A DNA stretch of 64,000 nt from Acidobacteriota bacterium (GTDB lineage Bacteria > Acidobacteriota > Vicinamibacteria > Vicinamibacterales > JAKQTR01): contig JAPKZO010000028.1 of the NCBI GenBank assembly GCA_026393755.1, positions 62,001 through 126,000 on the forward strand. Reading direction: 5' to 3'. Positions 36,423 to 45,321 of this stretch are shown here, in pieces (the stretch's first letter is position 1; the number at the start of each line of letters is the position of its first letter). Made by a program: the position numbers and the translations under genes. Below the pieces are notes generated by a model. The model was not told the DNA's origin and did no database searches. It worked only from the letters and a program-made list of their open reading frames with translations.

Positions 36423-38653
36423 CACACCGCCTTGTACTGGTCGCGCAGCCGCTGCCGGATCAGCTCGGCCACGGTGTTGACGAGGAAGGTCAGGACGAAC
36501 AGCAGTGACGCCGTCAGGAAGAGCGTGCGGTAGAGCGTGCCGCCTTCCGGCGACTCCGGAATCTCGACGGCAATGTTGGCCGCCAGCGTGCGCATGCCGT
36601 TGAAGATCGACCAGTCCATCAACGGCGTGTTACCCGTCGCCATAAGCACGATCATCGTTTCGCCGACGGCACGGCCGAAGCCCACCATGATGGCCGAGAA
36701 GATCCCCGGGCTTGCCGTCGGCAGCACCACGCGCACGGCGGTCTGCCACCGGCTCGCGCCGAGGGCCAGCGACGCGGCTGTCAGGTTCGATGGCACACTC
36801 GAGAACGCGTCTTCCGAAATCGTAAAGATGATCGGAATGACCGCGAACCCCATTGCGACGCCGACGACGAGGCAGTTGCGCTGATCGTAGGTGACGCCCA
36901 GCGCCTCCTTCAGCCAGAAGCGTGCATCCCCGGCGAACAGCCACCGCTCGAGTACCGGCCCGGTGGCGTGTGCCATCCATACGGCGGCCAGCAGCATGGG
37001 AAGGATGACGACCAGCTCGGTGCCCGGGCGAAGGCGCGCCAGGATCCTTCGCGGAAGAGCGCGCCACACCACGACGCCCGCCGTGCCACACACGGGCGCC
37101 AGCACAAACAGCGCTCCCATGGCGACGAGGTTCTTCTCAACCACCGACGCCAGGTAAAGGCTGGCCAGCAGGCCGATGACCACGCTCGGCAGGGCGGCCA
37201 TGATCTCGACGGTGGGTTTGATCCTTGCGCGGATCGTCGGGTGCACAAACTGCGACGTGTACAGCGCGCCCAGCACCGAAAGTGGAATGGCGAAGAGCAT
37301 CGCGTAGAGCGTGCCCTTGATGGTGCCAAACACGAGCGGCACCAGACTGAGCTTCGCCTCCACATCGTCGGTTGCACCGGTGGACTGCCAGACGTACTCG
37401 GGCTTCGAGTAGCCCTCGTACCACACCTTGCCGAACAGGACAGTCCAGCTGACTTCCGGGTGCGGGTTCACGACCGCGAAGCAATCGATGACGCCGCCGC
37501 GCGCGACGAGCAGGCCGTCAGCCTTTGGCGTGATGAGGAGCGTCGGTGCCGCTTCTCCCGCTGGTATCTCCGCCAGCACGCGCTCGGACGTGAAATGTCG
37601 CAGAACGATGGAGCCGTCGCGTCCCGCGGTGGCGAAACTCCGCTCGCGGCCCGACATCGCGATGGCCACGACCGCGCTGGACTGCCGCAGGTAGGTGTGG
37701 GCGTTGACCATCGCCTGCGGGCCGTCCGGCCTGGTCGCCGCTCGGAACCAGCCCGACACGCTGCCATCCTCGGTGCCCGCCACCCACGACTTGCCGCCGA
37801 GCACCCATTCGATGGCGGTAATGGCTCCGCCGCCGACCGGCGACACGTCGGTCAGGCGCATCTCAGGCTGCGGAAGCCAGTGGTAGACGTTGCCGCGATC
37901 GGTGCCTGCAACGAGTGCGCCATTGCGGCCGAGGCGAATGGCGGTCACGCGTTCGGGTGCGGGTACGGCGAGACTGGCGCGCCACTCCTTGCCGTCGGCA
38001 TCGGTCCACCAGCACGCGATATCGCGGTCGGTAACCAGCGCCGCAACGAACTTCTGTCCCTCCTGCTCCAGGTACGACACTTCTCGAACCGGGCGCTTCG
38101 CCGGATCGATCTCGACGATCCCTCGGTCGCGAAGCTCGATCGAGAGATCGGCCATCGTCTGTGCCCGGTACTGCGGCGTGAACCGGATCTGCATGAGCGA
38201 GACGCGACCGTCGCTCGTGCCGGCGGCCACAAAGTTGCCGAGCAGGCTCTTCGATGAGGCGGTGATCGTGGCTGACCCGAGCCCGGGAATCGGCAGTTTG
38301 CGGGCAGCCTCTCCGTTGTCGTAGCGATAGAACGCCAGGCGGCCATCCGGATCCACCGCATAGATGAACTTCCGGTACTCGTCGGTACCGAAGACGGGCA
38401 GACGGGACGCGCCTTCGGCCAGCGGCGCGGTGCCGAGACGGACGTGTTCAGACAGGGTCAGTGTGGCCGGCTTGAACAGCGGCACGGCCTCCGCAGCAAT
38501 GAAGACCAAAATGCCGAGCACCGCAAGGATGACACTGATGCCGCCGAGCGTGATCACACCCACCGCGGCGCGATCGATGCGCTTGAGCCGGCCGATGCGC
38601 CTGGCGGCGCCGGCCATTCTCTCGCGTACGCTTGGCATCGAAGGGTTCATCAT
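36422..38653 (-). CDS. pstC: phosphate ABC transporter permease PstC with propeller-like insert
   Basis: The protein has 743 residues from ATG 38653. After an N-terminal helix (about 35-60) comes a large insert of about 350 residues with repeated WD40/propeller-like blades: FVAAGTSDGRVSLMQI, LVAGTDRGNVYHWL, WVAGTEDGSVSGWF and TAGRDGSIVLRHF. The permease domain occupies the last 290 residues, with PSNLTAASLALGASRWQTAVRVVLPTA holding the ATPase-contact loop. Its partner long PstA shows that both subunits carry big extracytoplasmic parts. No Shine-Dalgarno sequence is evident at this start. It lies 89 bp behind pstS. Confidence 0.93.
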   Translation of the reverse strand: MMNPSMPSVRERMAGAARRIGRLKRIDRAAVGVITLGGISVILAVLGILVFIAAEAVPLFKPATLTLSEHVRLGTAPLAEGASRLPVFGTDEYRKFIYAVDPDGRLAFYRYDNGEAARKLPIPGLGSATITASSKSLLGNFVAAGTSDGRVSLMQIRFTPQYRAQTMADLSIELRDRGIVEIDPAKRPVREVSYLEQEGQKFVAALVTDRDIACWWTDADGKEWRASLAVPAPERVTAIRLGRNGALVAGTDRGNVYHWLPQPEMRLTDVSPVGGGAITAIEWVLGGKSWVAGTEDGSVSGWFRAATRPDGPQAMVNAHTYLRQSSAVVAIAMSGRERSFATAGRDGSIVLRHFTSERVLAEIPAGEAAPTLLITPKADGLLVARGGVIDCFAVVNPHPEVSWTVLFGKVWYEGYSKPEYVWQSTGATDDVEAKLSLVPLVFGTIKGTLYAMLFAIPLSVLGALYTSQFVHPTIRARIKPTVEIMAALPSVVIGLLASLYLASVVEKNLVAMGALFVLAPVCGTAGVVVWRALPRRILARLRPGTELVVILPMLLAAVWMAHATGPVLERWLFAGDARFWLKEALGVTYDQRNCLVVGVAMGFAVIPIIFTISEDAFSSVPSNLTAASLALGASRWQTAVRVVLPTASPGIFSAIMVGFGRAVGETMIVLMATGNTPLMDWSIFNGMRTLAANIAVEIPESPEGGTLYRTLFLTASLLFVLTFLVNTVAELIRQRLRDQYKAV

Positions 38654-38742
38654 GAGACGGCAATGGGCCGGCGACACATACGGCCGCCGGCCCGAATACA
38701 CCTCCGGGGCCCGACGCATCTGGCCGGGCTCCGGAGGCGCGG

Positions 38743-39699
38743 TTACTTGTTCAGCGTGGCCAGTTCCTGCTGGCACTGGACGCCGGTAAGCGGCATGTAG
38801 CCGTCCTTGACCACCACGTCCTGGCCTTCCTTGCTGAAAATCAGTTTCACGAATTCGCCGACGATCGGATCGAGCGGCCTGCCCGGAGCTTTGTTAATGT
38901 AGATGTAGAGGAAGCGCCAGAGCGGATATTTGCCGCTCTTCACGTCCTCGTAGCTTCCGTCCGAGGCCGCCGACCCGGCGGATTCCGACAGCGGGACCCC
39001 ACGCACGCCGGACGTCTTGTAGCCGATGCCGCTGTAGCCCATGCCATACCGGTCCTCGGTGACGCCCTGAACCACCGACGCGGAGCCTGGCTGCTCCTTC
39101 ACGGTGTCCTTATAGTCGCCGTTCTTGAGCACGTGCTCCTTGAAGAAGCCGTAGGTGCCGCTGGCCGAGTTGCGGCCATAGAGGCTGATCGGCCGTTTGG
39201 CCCAGTCGCCGGTGAGGCCCAGCTGGCCCCAGGTTGTGATGTTTTCTTTGTAGCCGCGCGCGCGGTTCTTGCCGAACACGGCCTCCACCTGCGCGAGCGT
39301 CAGCGACTTGATGGGGTTGTCCTTGTTCACGTAGACGGCGAGAGCGTCGTAGCTGGTCTTGAGCTCGGTCGGCTTGTATCCGTGCTTCGTCTCGAACGCG
39401 TCGAGCTCGGCGGGCTTCATCTGGCGTGACATCGGGCCGAATTGCGACGTGCCGGCGATCAGTGCTGGCGGCGCGGTGCCGGAACCCTTGCCTTCGACCT
39501 GGATCTTGACGCTCGGGTAGAACTTCCGGTACGTCTCGGCCCACAGCGTCATCATGTTGTTCATCGTGTCGGAGCCGACGCTGGTCAGGCTGCCGGATAC
39601 GCCGCTCACCTTCTGGTAGGACAGCAGCCCGGCCGTCTGCGCGCCGATCAGCACCACGCTGGTGGCAACGAGTGCGAGAGCAATCAGTGCGTGTTTCAT
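38743..39699 (-). CDS. pstS: phosphate-binding protein PstS
   Basis: The 318-residue periplasmic phosphate binder begins MKHALIALALVATSVVLIGAQ at ATG 39699, with GGAGG 8 nt upstream. The conserved ligand regions are VGSDTMNNMM, KGSGTAPPALIAGTSQFGPMSR and YGRNSASGTYGFF; the last two wrap the phosphate. It delivers phosphate to PstC/PstA. It is preceded at 39789-39805 by a box shared with the OprP-like porin gene and is the first gene of pstSCAB-phoU. Confidence 0.95.
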   Translation of the reverse strand: MKHALIALALVATSVVLIGAQTAGLLSYQKVSGVSGSLTSVGSDTMNNMMTLWAETYRKFYPSVKIQVEGKGSGTAPPALIAGTSQFGPMSRQMKPAELDAFETKHGYKPTELKTSYDALAVYVNKDNPIKSLTLAQVEAVFGKNRARGYKENITTWGQLGLTGDWAKRPISLYGRNSASGTYGFFKEHVLKNGDYKDTVKEQPGSASVVQGVTEDRYGMGYSGIGYKTSGVRGVPLSESAGSAASDGSYEDVKSGKYPLWRFLYIYINKAPGRPLDPIVGEFVKLIFSKEGQDVVVKDGYMPLTGVQCQQELATLNK

Positions 39700-39788
39700 G
39701 AATCGATCCTCCACAAGTCTCCGGCGCGGTCTCCGTCACGGCTCAGTTCCGATGCTATCGGTTGGCCTGGGCGGGGAGATTGCGCCGA

Positions 39789-39805
39789 TGTTAATTCCGG
39801 GTAAA
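39789..39805 (-). promoter_or_regulatory. Pho-box-like direct repeat upstream of pstS
   Basis: The minus strand reads TTTACCCGGAATTAACA, two TTWAC-type hexamers at an 11-bp period. The same layout occurs upstream of the porin gene. Exactly 29 nt downstream is a -10-like GATAGCAT. The probable binder is the PhoB-type regulator at 30587. Confidence 0.6.
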
Positions 39806-39858
39806 TTCCTGCGCCGGGGCGAGCCTCCCGGGCCCGCCCCGATTCGAACCGTGCGTTG

Positions 39859-41163
39859 CTACCAGGTCCAGAAGAACGTCGCACGCAATACCATTTCATT
39901 CTTCGCGGGCGCTGTCCCGCCAGTAGCCACGGTCCCGTAGCTGACCCACTCGACGTTCGGGCTGAAGCGCACCGACGGGTGGATGTAGTACTCGAAGCCC
40001 GCCACGCCCAAATTGAACGCCGCCTTGTTATAGATGGGGATGTAGTCGATGCCGAGCGCATCGGGGTTCGCATCCGAGTGATCGAACCGGCCGAACACCG
40101 TGAACTTGCTCGGCTTGACAATCCATACGCCAAATCCCGACATCACGTTGATCGTGGTCACCGGGTTCGTCGTGCCTTCGTTGGGTTGGCGCGTGTGATG
40201 GACGTACTGGACGCCGATCCGGCCCTGGGGACCCTGGTACGCGGCGAATCCCTGAACCGTCTGGCGGTTCGCCGAGAGCGCTTTGTAATGGTAGGTGTAG
40301 ACGCCCTCTGCCACGAACCCTGGGTTCGTCACATAGCGCATCGCGAAGCGGACAGCCTTGTATTTGTCGATTTCGGAGTTGTTGCCGGAATCGTTCCCGA
40401 TCTGTGCCGTGTACTGGAGCGTGTTGGCCTGATTGAGCGGACCAGAGAAGCTGACGCCGAAGTCGCGCGACGAATCGATGCGATAGAGGTCAACCGGCGT
40501 CTTCTCGATGTGGCGCAGGCCGAAGAAGCCTTCGAGCCAGTCGAACGTGGCGGTGGGCTGGATGCCGACCGTGATCACGTGCTTGCCCGAGTACGTCCAC
40601 TTCACCCACGCGTCCTTGATGTATGGAGTGATCGCCGCGGTCGGCGAGGTCATCTTCCCGTTGCTGTTCGCCTCGAGCCGGAAGCGCGTCGAGATGACCG
40701 GGCTGAACGTCCGGTCGTAGGTGAAATAGATGCGGCGGAGCCAGAAGCCCTGCTGCGTGTCGAACGCAGCGACATTGCTGCTCTTGAAGTAATAGTAGTC
40801 GCCGAACATCAGGCCGCTGAACTTGTCGGGTGACGGCGCTGGAGGAGGAGGTGGCGGCGGCTCGGGCACGGCCTCAGACAAACCGCGTTTGAAGAAGTAG
40901 AGCTGCAGCGCACGTTCGCTGTCGCCCACGACCGTTTCGCCATTTGGACCGGCGTTGAGCTTCGTGATGCCGACGCCCATCTCGCCGCTCTTCTCGAAGG
41001 CGTCGGCGCGGGTCGCCGAATTGAACACGTAGATACGACCGTCCTTGGTGATTTCCTTGTAGTACAGACCCTGAGCGAACAGCGGGCTGGCCGCCAGGGC
41101 GACAACTGCTACGACGAGCGGTGCCAGGATGGCGACGCGGCGGGGACGAAAGAGAGCACTCAT
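39859..41163 (-). CDS. OprO/OprP-type phosphate-selective porin
   Basis: The 434-residue outer-membrane protein has a signal peptide ending SPLFAQ. A region of about 60 residues with a bZIP-like charged stretch precedes a run of seven prolines, and then the beta-barrel domain begins at SPDKFSGLMFGDYYYFK. Alternating aromatic strands continue to a C-terminal Trp (LRATFFWTW), as required for barrel insertion. OprP-family channels admit phosphate or polyphosphate. The upstream Pho-box-like element and the adjacent pst genes support that. It is about 65% alike over the barrel to the next gene (my visual estimate). Confidence 0.87.
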   Translation of the reverse strand: MSALFRPRRVAILAPLVVAVVALAASPLFAQGLYYKEITKDGRIYVFNSATRADAFEKSGEMGVGITKLNAGPNGETVVGDSERALQLYFFKRGLSEAVPEPPPPPPPAPSPDKFSGLMFGDYYYFKSSNVAAFDTQQGFWLRRIYFTYDRTFSPVISTRFRLEANSNGKMTSPTAAITPYIKDAWVKWTYSGKHVITVGIQPTATFDWLEGFFGLRHIEKTPVDLYRIDSSRDFGVSFSGPLNQANTLQYTAQIGNDSGNNSEIDKYKAVRFAMRYVTNPGFVAEGVYTYHYKALSANRQTVQGFAAYQGPQGRIGVQYVHHTRQPNEGTTNPVTTINVMSGFGVWIVKPSKFTVFGRFDHSDANPDALGIDYIPIYNKAAFNLGVAGFEYYIHPSVRFSPNVEWVSYGTVATGGTAPAKNEMVLRATFFWTW

Positions 41164-41242
41164 GCGTTCATGCCTCCATGCAGGGAAGTTGTCCTGCGAG
41201 AGGACAGCATATGGACGGCATGTTGCCGCGGCGTCGCACGGG

Positions 41243-41259
41243 TGTTACGGCGTGGTTAA
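41243..41259 (-). promoter_or_regulatory. Pho-box-like direct repeat upstream of the porin gene
   Basis: The minus strand reads TTAACCACGCCGTAACA, two TTAAC/GTAAC hexamers at an 11-bp period. A -10-like CATATG lies exactly 29 nt downstream, the same distance as at pstS. It is 80 bp before the porin start. Confidence 0.6.
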
Positions 41260-41308
41260 TTTCCGAATAGTGGGGAGAAAGAGCGCCTGGACAGGCGATT
41301 GATGAGTG

Positions 41309-42421
41309 TTACCAACTCCAGTACCACGTCAGGCGGAACACCAGGTCATCGCTCGCCGGCGCCGCCGCGCCCGCAACCGGCGTCCCGTACCTGACCCATT
41401 CGACGTTGGGGCTGAACCGCACGGACGGATGAATGTAGTACTCGACGCCAGCCACCGTCAGATTGAACGGCGCGTTCCTGGAGATCGGCAGGTAGTCGAT
41501 GCTGGCCGAATCGGGGTTCGCGTCCGAATGGTCGAGCCGGCCAAACACCGTAAACTTGTTCGGCCTGACAATCCACACGCCGAAGCCAGACACGACGTTG
41601 ATGGTGATCTCCGCGGTTGTCGTGCCCGCAGCGGGCTGACGGGTGTGGTGGACATACTGGACACCCGCGCGGCCCTTCGGGTTCTGATACCCCGCGAAGG
41701 CCTGCCACGTGACGCGGTTGGCCGAGAGGGGCTTGCGATAATAGGCGTAGAAACCCTCGGCCACCAGCCCGGGGTTGCTGACATAACGCACAGCGAGCCG
41801 GACGGCTTTGTACTTGTCAATCTCCGAGCTATTGCCGGACTCATTTCCGAACTGGGCCGTGTACTGCACGGTGTTGTCTGCGTTGAGCGGGCCGGAGAAG
41901 CTGATGCCAAAGTCGCGGGTCGAGTCGAACCGGTAAAGGTCAATCGCCGTCTTCTCGACATGGCGCAGGCCGAAGAACCCGTCGACGAACTCGATGGTCG
42001 CGGTCGGCGAGATGCCAAGCATCAACTGGTGCTTGCCGCTGTAGGCCCATCTCACCCAGGCATCCTTGATGGCCGGACTGATCGTGGCTGTCGGCGACGC
42101 CAGCTTCCCGTTGCTGCTCGCCTCCAGCCTGAACCGCGAGGCGATGGCCGGGCTGAACGTGTGATCGTAGGTGAAGTAGATGCGGCGAAACCAGAAACCC
42201 TGCTGCCCGCTGAATGCCGCCACATTGTCGTTCTTGAAATAGTAGTAGTCGCCGAACACGACGCCGCTGAACTTGTCGGGCGAGGGCGCCGACTGAGGTG
42301 GCGGCGGCTGAGACACAGCCTGAGACACTCCCTGCGCGACGAGCGGGCCGGCCGCCAGGAGGAGAACTGCGACGACGAGTTGGGCCCGAAGGGCGGCGCG
42401 ATTCAAATGTTCATGTCTCAA
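41309..42421 (-). CDS. second OprO/OprP-type porin (paralogue)
   Basis: This 370-residue paralogue of the preceding porin lacks its roughly 65-residue N-terminal domain. A signal peptide (LVVAVLLLAAGPLVAQ) is followed by a proline-rich linker and SPDKFSGVVFGDYYYFK. The barrel ends with LTWYWSW. The start is uncertain: TTG 42421 overlaps the stop of the M14 gene (TTGA), and no other good start precedes the signal peptide. It appears cotranscribed with that peptidase, not controlled by the Pho-box, so the two copies may have different conditions of use. Substrate specificity is unproven. Confidence 0.83.
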   Translation of the reverse strand: MRHEHLNRAALRAQLVVAVLLLAAGPLVAQGVSQAVSQPPPPQSAPSPDKFSGVVFGDYYYFKNDNVAAFSGQQGFWFRRIYFTYDHTFSPAIASRFRLEASSNGKLASPTATISPAIKDAWVRWAYSGKHQLMLGISPTATIEFVDGFFGLRHVEKTAIDLYRFDSTRDFGISFSGPLNADNTVQYTAQFGNESGNSSEIDKYKAVRLAVRYVSNPGLVAEGFYAYYRKPLSANRVTWQAFAGYQNPKGRAGVQYVHHTRQPAAGTTTAEITINVVSGFGVWIVRPNKFTVFGRLDHSDANPDSASIDYLPISRNAPFNLTVAGVEYYIHPSVRFSPNVEWVRYGTPVAGAAAPASDDLVFRLTWYWSW

Positions 42422-43788
42422 TATCGGATCACCTTCTCCACTTTGTACTGATCCCCTTGCGGCCGCAGGAGAACAAGTTCGGCCGGCTCTCCCTGAGCCA
42501 CCACGTGCGCGGCCCGCTTCGCCTTCCAGTCGGGCAACGACACCACATCACCCTCCTTGAGGGCCGGGTCCCACAGCGGCGCCACCAGGAGGCCCTTCGC
42601 ATCGATCGATTCGAGCGCAGCCATCGTGTGCAGGTCGCCCAGATCGTCGATCCGCGCCGACAGCCGCGTCGCCCGCTGGCCGTCCGCGGTTCGTACTCCT
42701 CGCGTGGCAACAATGCCGACATCGGCCACAAACGGCGCGACACCGGTACCAGGCGCAACGATGCCGTCGCGGACCAGCACGTAGAAGAGATTCGTCTCAT
42801 TGATCGGCAGCGTCTCGTATCGCCGCTTGTCCGCCTGCTCGACACGGTTGGTCGCGAGCGCATCGAGCGCGGTCATGATCGCCACGAAGTTGAGCCGGAC
42901 CAGGTACGGATCCGGCTCGGTCGCCGGCCACGCGCCTGTTTCGATCAGCACGACGCTGGTCCCCCACTTCGTCAAATTGTCGCCAAATGCCCTCACCTCG
43001 AACTCATCGTCGTACCGGGCCACCCGGCCAGGAGCGATCGGCTCGAGCGCGTCGCGGATCACGGCGCACACCTTCTTCGTCAGCAGGCGTCCCGCCGATT
43101 CGGTCCGCGCCTCGTCAAAGGCCACCGAGAGCAGCGAGATGGACGCCGGCTGGCCGGTCTTGCCGGCTTCGGTGCGCCAACTCTGGTTGTGGAGGTTGAA
43201 GCCGATCGGGGCCTTCAGCCGGTCCCGGAGCGCCTTGAGCGCGAGGCCCTCTGGCGTCTGAAGCCGCAGCCCGTCGCGGTTGATGTCGATGCCCTGTGCG
43301 TTGCGGCGCTGGAACCGCTCAGCGCCGTCCGGGTTGAGCATCGGCACGACGTGAATCGTCAAGGCGGTCAGCATCCGGGCAATCGCCGGCTCATTCCGGT
43401 GGCGGCGCACGTATTCGAAGATGTCGAATACGGCTGCCGTCGCCGTCGGCTCGTCACCGTGCATCTGTGACCAGAGCAGCACATGGAGCGGCCCGGTGCC
43501 GAACCAGATGTGATTGATGGAACGCCCTTCAACCGAGCGTCCGACTTCCTCGAGTTGAAACAGGTCCGGTTCGCTTCGCTGCACGTCGCGCAGCCGTCCC
43601 TCGACGTCGGCATGCCTGACGAGCGGCGGCACTGGCCACGAGACGTGTTCCTGATTCCAGACGCCGACCAGTTGCTGCGGCGCGAACGATGGCGGAATCG
43701 GCTGCAGCGCCGGGCGGGTGTTGGCATGGGCGCAAGCGCTTGCCGCAACGACGATCAGGGCGCCGGCGACGAGTTTGACTCGATTCAT
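42418..43788 (-). CDS. M14-family zinc carboxypeptidase, exported
   Basis: The protein has 456 residues with a signal peptide and possible lipidation at Cys19 (VVAASACAHA). The zinc site is H and E in QMHGDEPTATAA plus the later His in FNLHNQSWR. The catalytic Glu is in VVLIETGAW. NRDGLRLQTPEG is a substrate-binding segment of the family. The C-terminal 150 residues form a separate beta-rich domain. It probably removes C-terminal residues from peptides in the envelope. The stop overlaps the start of the second porin, a link that suggests joint function in peptide scavenging or envelope turnover. Confidence 0.88.
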   Translation of the reverse strand: MNRVKLVAGALIVVAASACAHANTRPALQPIPPSFAPQQLVGVWNQEHVSWPVPPLVRHADVEGRLRDVQRSEPDLFQLEEVGRSVEGRSINHIWFGTGPLHVLLWSQMHGDEPTATAAVFDIFEYVRRHRNEPAIARMLTALTIHVVPMLNPDGAERFQRRNAQGIDINRDGLRLQTPEGLALKALRDRLKAPIGFNLHNQSWRTEAGKTGQPASISLLSVAFDEARTESAGRLLTKKVCAVIRDALEPIAPGRVARYDDEFEVRAFGDNLTKWGTSVVLIETGAWPATEPDPYLVRLNFVAIMTALDALATNRVEQADKRRYETLPINETNLFYVLVRDGIVAPGTGVAPFVADVGIVATRGVRTADGQRATRLSARIDDLGDLHTMAALESIDAKGLLVAPLWDPALKEGDVVSLPDWKAKRAAHVVAQGEPAELVLLRPQGDQYKVEKVIRY

Positions 43789-43900
43789 GAGCGGGCCTCG
43801 CGATTGGATGCGGTCTACGCTAAACGAACAGGATAGCCGATCGGGTGCCGGCTATGCGCGTCCGCGGCAAAGCGGTACGATAGCGACCGAGAATGCCGCC

Positions 43901-45307
43901 ATGAGCCATCATCCCTCTTCCGCCGCCCCGCTCCCCGAACAGGCCGACCATCTTCAGCCGCTCAGCCGCCAGATTGGAAAGCCGCCGGCGTCGTGGACCG
44001 TCGACGATCTTGTCGCGTTCGTCCGCGATCGCGACATCCGGCTGCTCTCGCTGATGCACGTGGGAGGAGATGGGTGGCTCAAGACGCTCGACTTCGTCCC
44101 GCGAAACGCCGAACACCTGGCAGATGTCCTGGCTGGCGGCGAACGGGCCGACGGGTCGAGCCTGTTCGGCGATCTCGGGATCCCGGTCGGCGCTTCCGAC
44201 ATCGTCATCCGGCCGCGCCTGGCAACGGCATTCATTGATCCGTTCTCGCCGAGACCGACTCTCGCCATGCTCTGCAGCCACTACAACCGGCAGGGCGAGC
44301 CGCTGGCCGAATCGCCGGATACGCTGGTTCGCGCAGCGTACAAGCGCGTGGTTGAGAGCACCGGTGTCGAGTGGCACGCGCTTGGCGAGATCGAGTTCTT
44401 TCTCGGCCAGCGCGGCGAAGAGGCCGAGGTGTACGGCGCGAACGAGCGCGGGTATCACGCCAGTTCGCCGTTCGTGTTCGGCGAGGCACTGCGGCGGCAG
44501 GCGCTCTTTCATCTGGACAATATGGGTGTGCCGGTGAAGTACGGCCACGCGGAAGTGGGGTACGTCGAAGCCGATGCGACGGATCCGCGCGTGTGGGAAC
44601 AGCACGAAATCGAACTGTGGCTCCAGCCGCTGCCCGAAGCCGCCGACGCCGTCGTACTGACCGAATGGGTGCTGCGCAACCTCGCGCAGCGCAGTGGGAT
44701 GCTCTGCAGTTTCGCTCCCATGGCACGCAAGGGCCACGCCGGCAGCGGCATGCACTTCCACTTCGCGCCCTGCGCCAACGGCGTCTTCCTGCCGCACACC
44801 GGACCGGACGGCCACCTCACCGCCGAGGCCAGCTGGCTCATCTGCGGGTTGGTCACTCACGGCGGCGCGCTGATGGCGTTTGGCAATCGAAGCCGCGATT
44901 CGTTCGTCCGGTTGAGTCAGGGCAGGGAAGCCCCGAGCCGGCTGACCTGGGGCCGCTACAATCGCCGCGCACTCGTCCGGATCCCGATCGTGCCCACCGA
45001 TGCGCATGGACGGCCGACCAGCGCCGAGACGATTGAATTTCGCCTGCCCGACGGATCGGCCCATCCGCACTTGTTGCTGGCCGGCGTGGCACAGGCCGTG
45101 GTCGCGGGCAAGTCGATTCCTGATCCGGAAGGACTGCTCGAACGATCCGCCGTCACAGCCCAGGGATCGGCATCGGAGGCGAGCCGCGTGCCGCTGACGA
45201 TGGTCGAGGTCGCCGACAGTCTGGTGCGGAGCCGCCCTGTGCTCGAGGCCGGCGGGGTGTTCACCGCGAACCTGCTCGATCGGGTGATCGCGCTGCTCAG
45301 GGCGTAG
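43901..45307 (+). CDS. glutamine synthetase family protein (divergent)
   Basis: The protein has 468 residues from ATG 43901. The N-terminal beta-grasp is recognisable (VDDLVAFVRDRDIRLLSLMHVG), and the catalytic domain shows WHALGEIEFFLG, VWEQHEIELWLQPLP, GHAGSGMHFHFAP and the ATP/ammonia loop SQGREAPSRLTWGRYNRRALVRIP. These are the GS metal, ammonium and glutamate motifs, but several positions differ from GlnA, for example FVRLSQG in place of YKRLVPG. The C-terminal adenylylation loop is not clear. It may be a GlnA-III-like or gamma-glutamyl ligase using another amine. It is 14 bp from the DUF218 gene downstream. Confidence 0.82.
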   Translation: MSHHPSSAAPLPEQADHLQPLSRQIGKPPASWTVDDLVAFVRDRDIRLLSLMHVGGDGWLKTLDFVPRNAEHLADVLAGGERADGSSLFGDLGIPVGASDIVIRPRLATAFIDPFSPRPTLAMLCSHYNRQGEPLAESPDTLVRAAYKRVVESTGVEWHALGEIEFFLGQRGEEAEVYGANERGYHASSPFVFGEALRRQALFHLDNMGVPVKYGHAEVGYVEADATDPRVWEQHEIELWLQPLPEAADAVVLTEWVLRNLAQRSGMLCSFAPMARKGHAGSGMHFHFAPCANGVFLPHTGPDGHLTAEASWLICGLVTHGGALMAFGNRSRDSFVRLSQGREAPSRLTWGRYNRRALVRIPIVPTDAHGRPTSAETIEFRLPDGSAHPHLLLAGVAQAVVAGKSIPDPEGLLERSAVTAQGSASEASRVPLTMVEVADSLVRSRPVLEAGGVFTANLLDRVIALLRA

Positions 45308-45321
45308 AGGAGTTCCACCCC

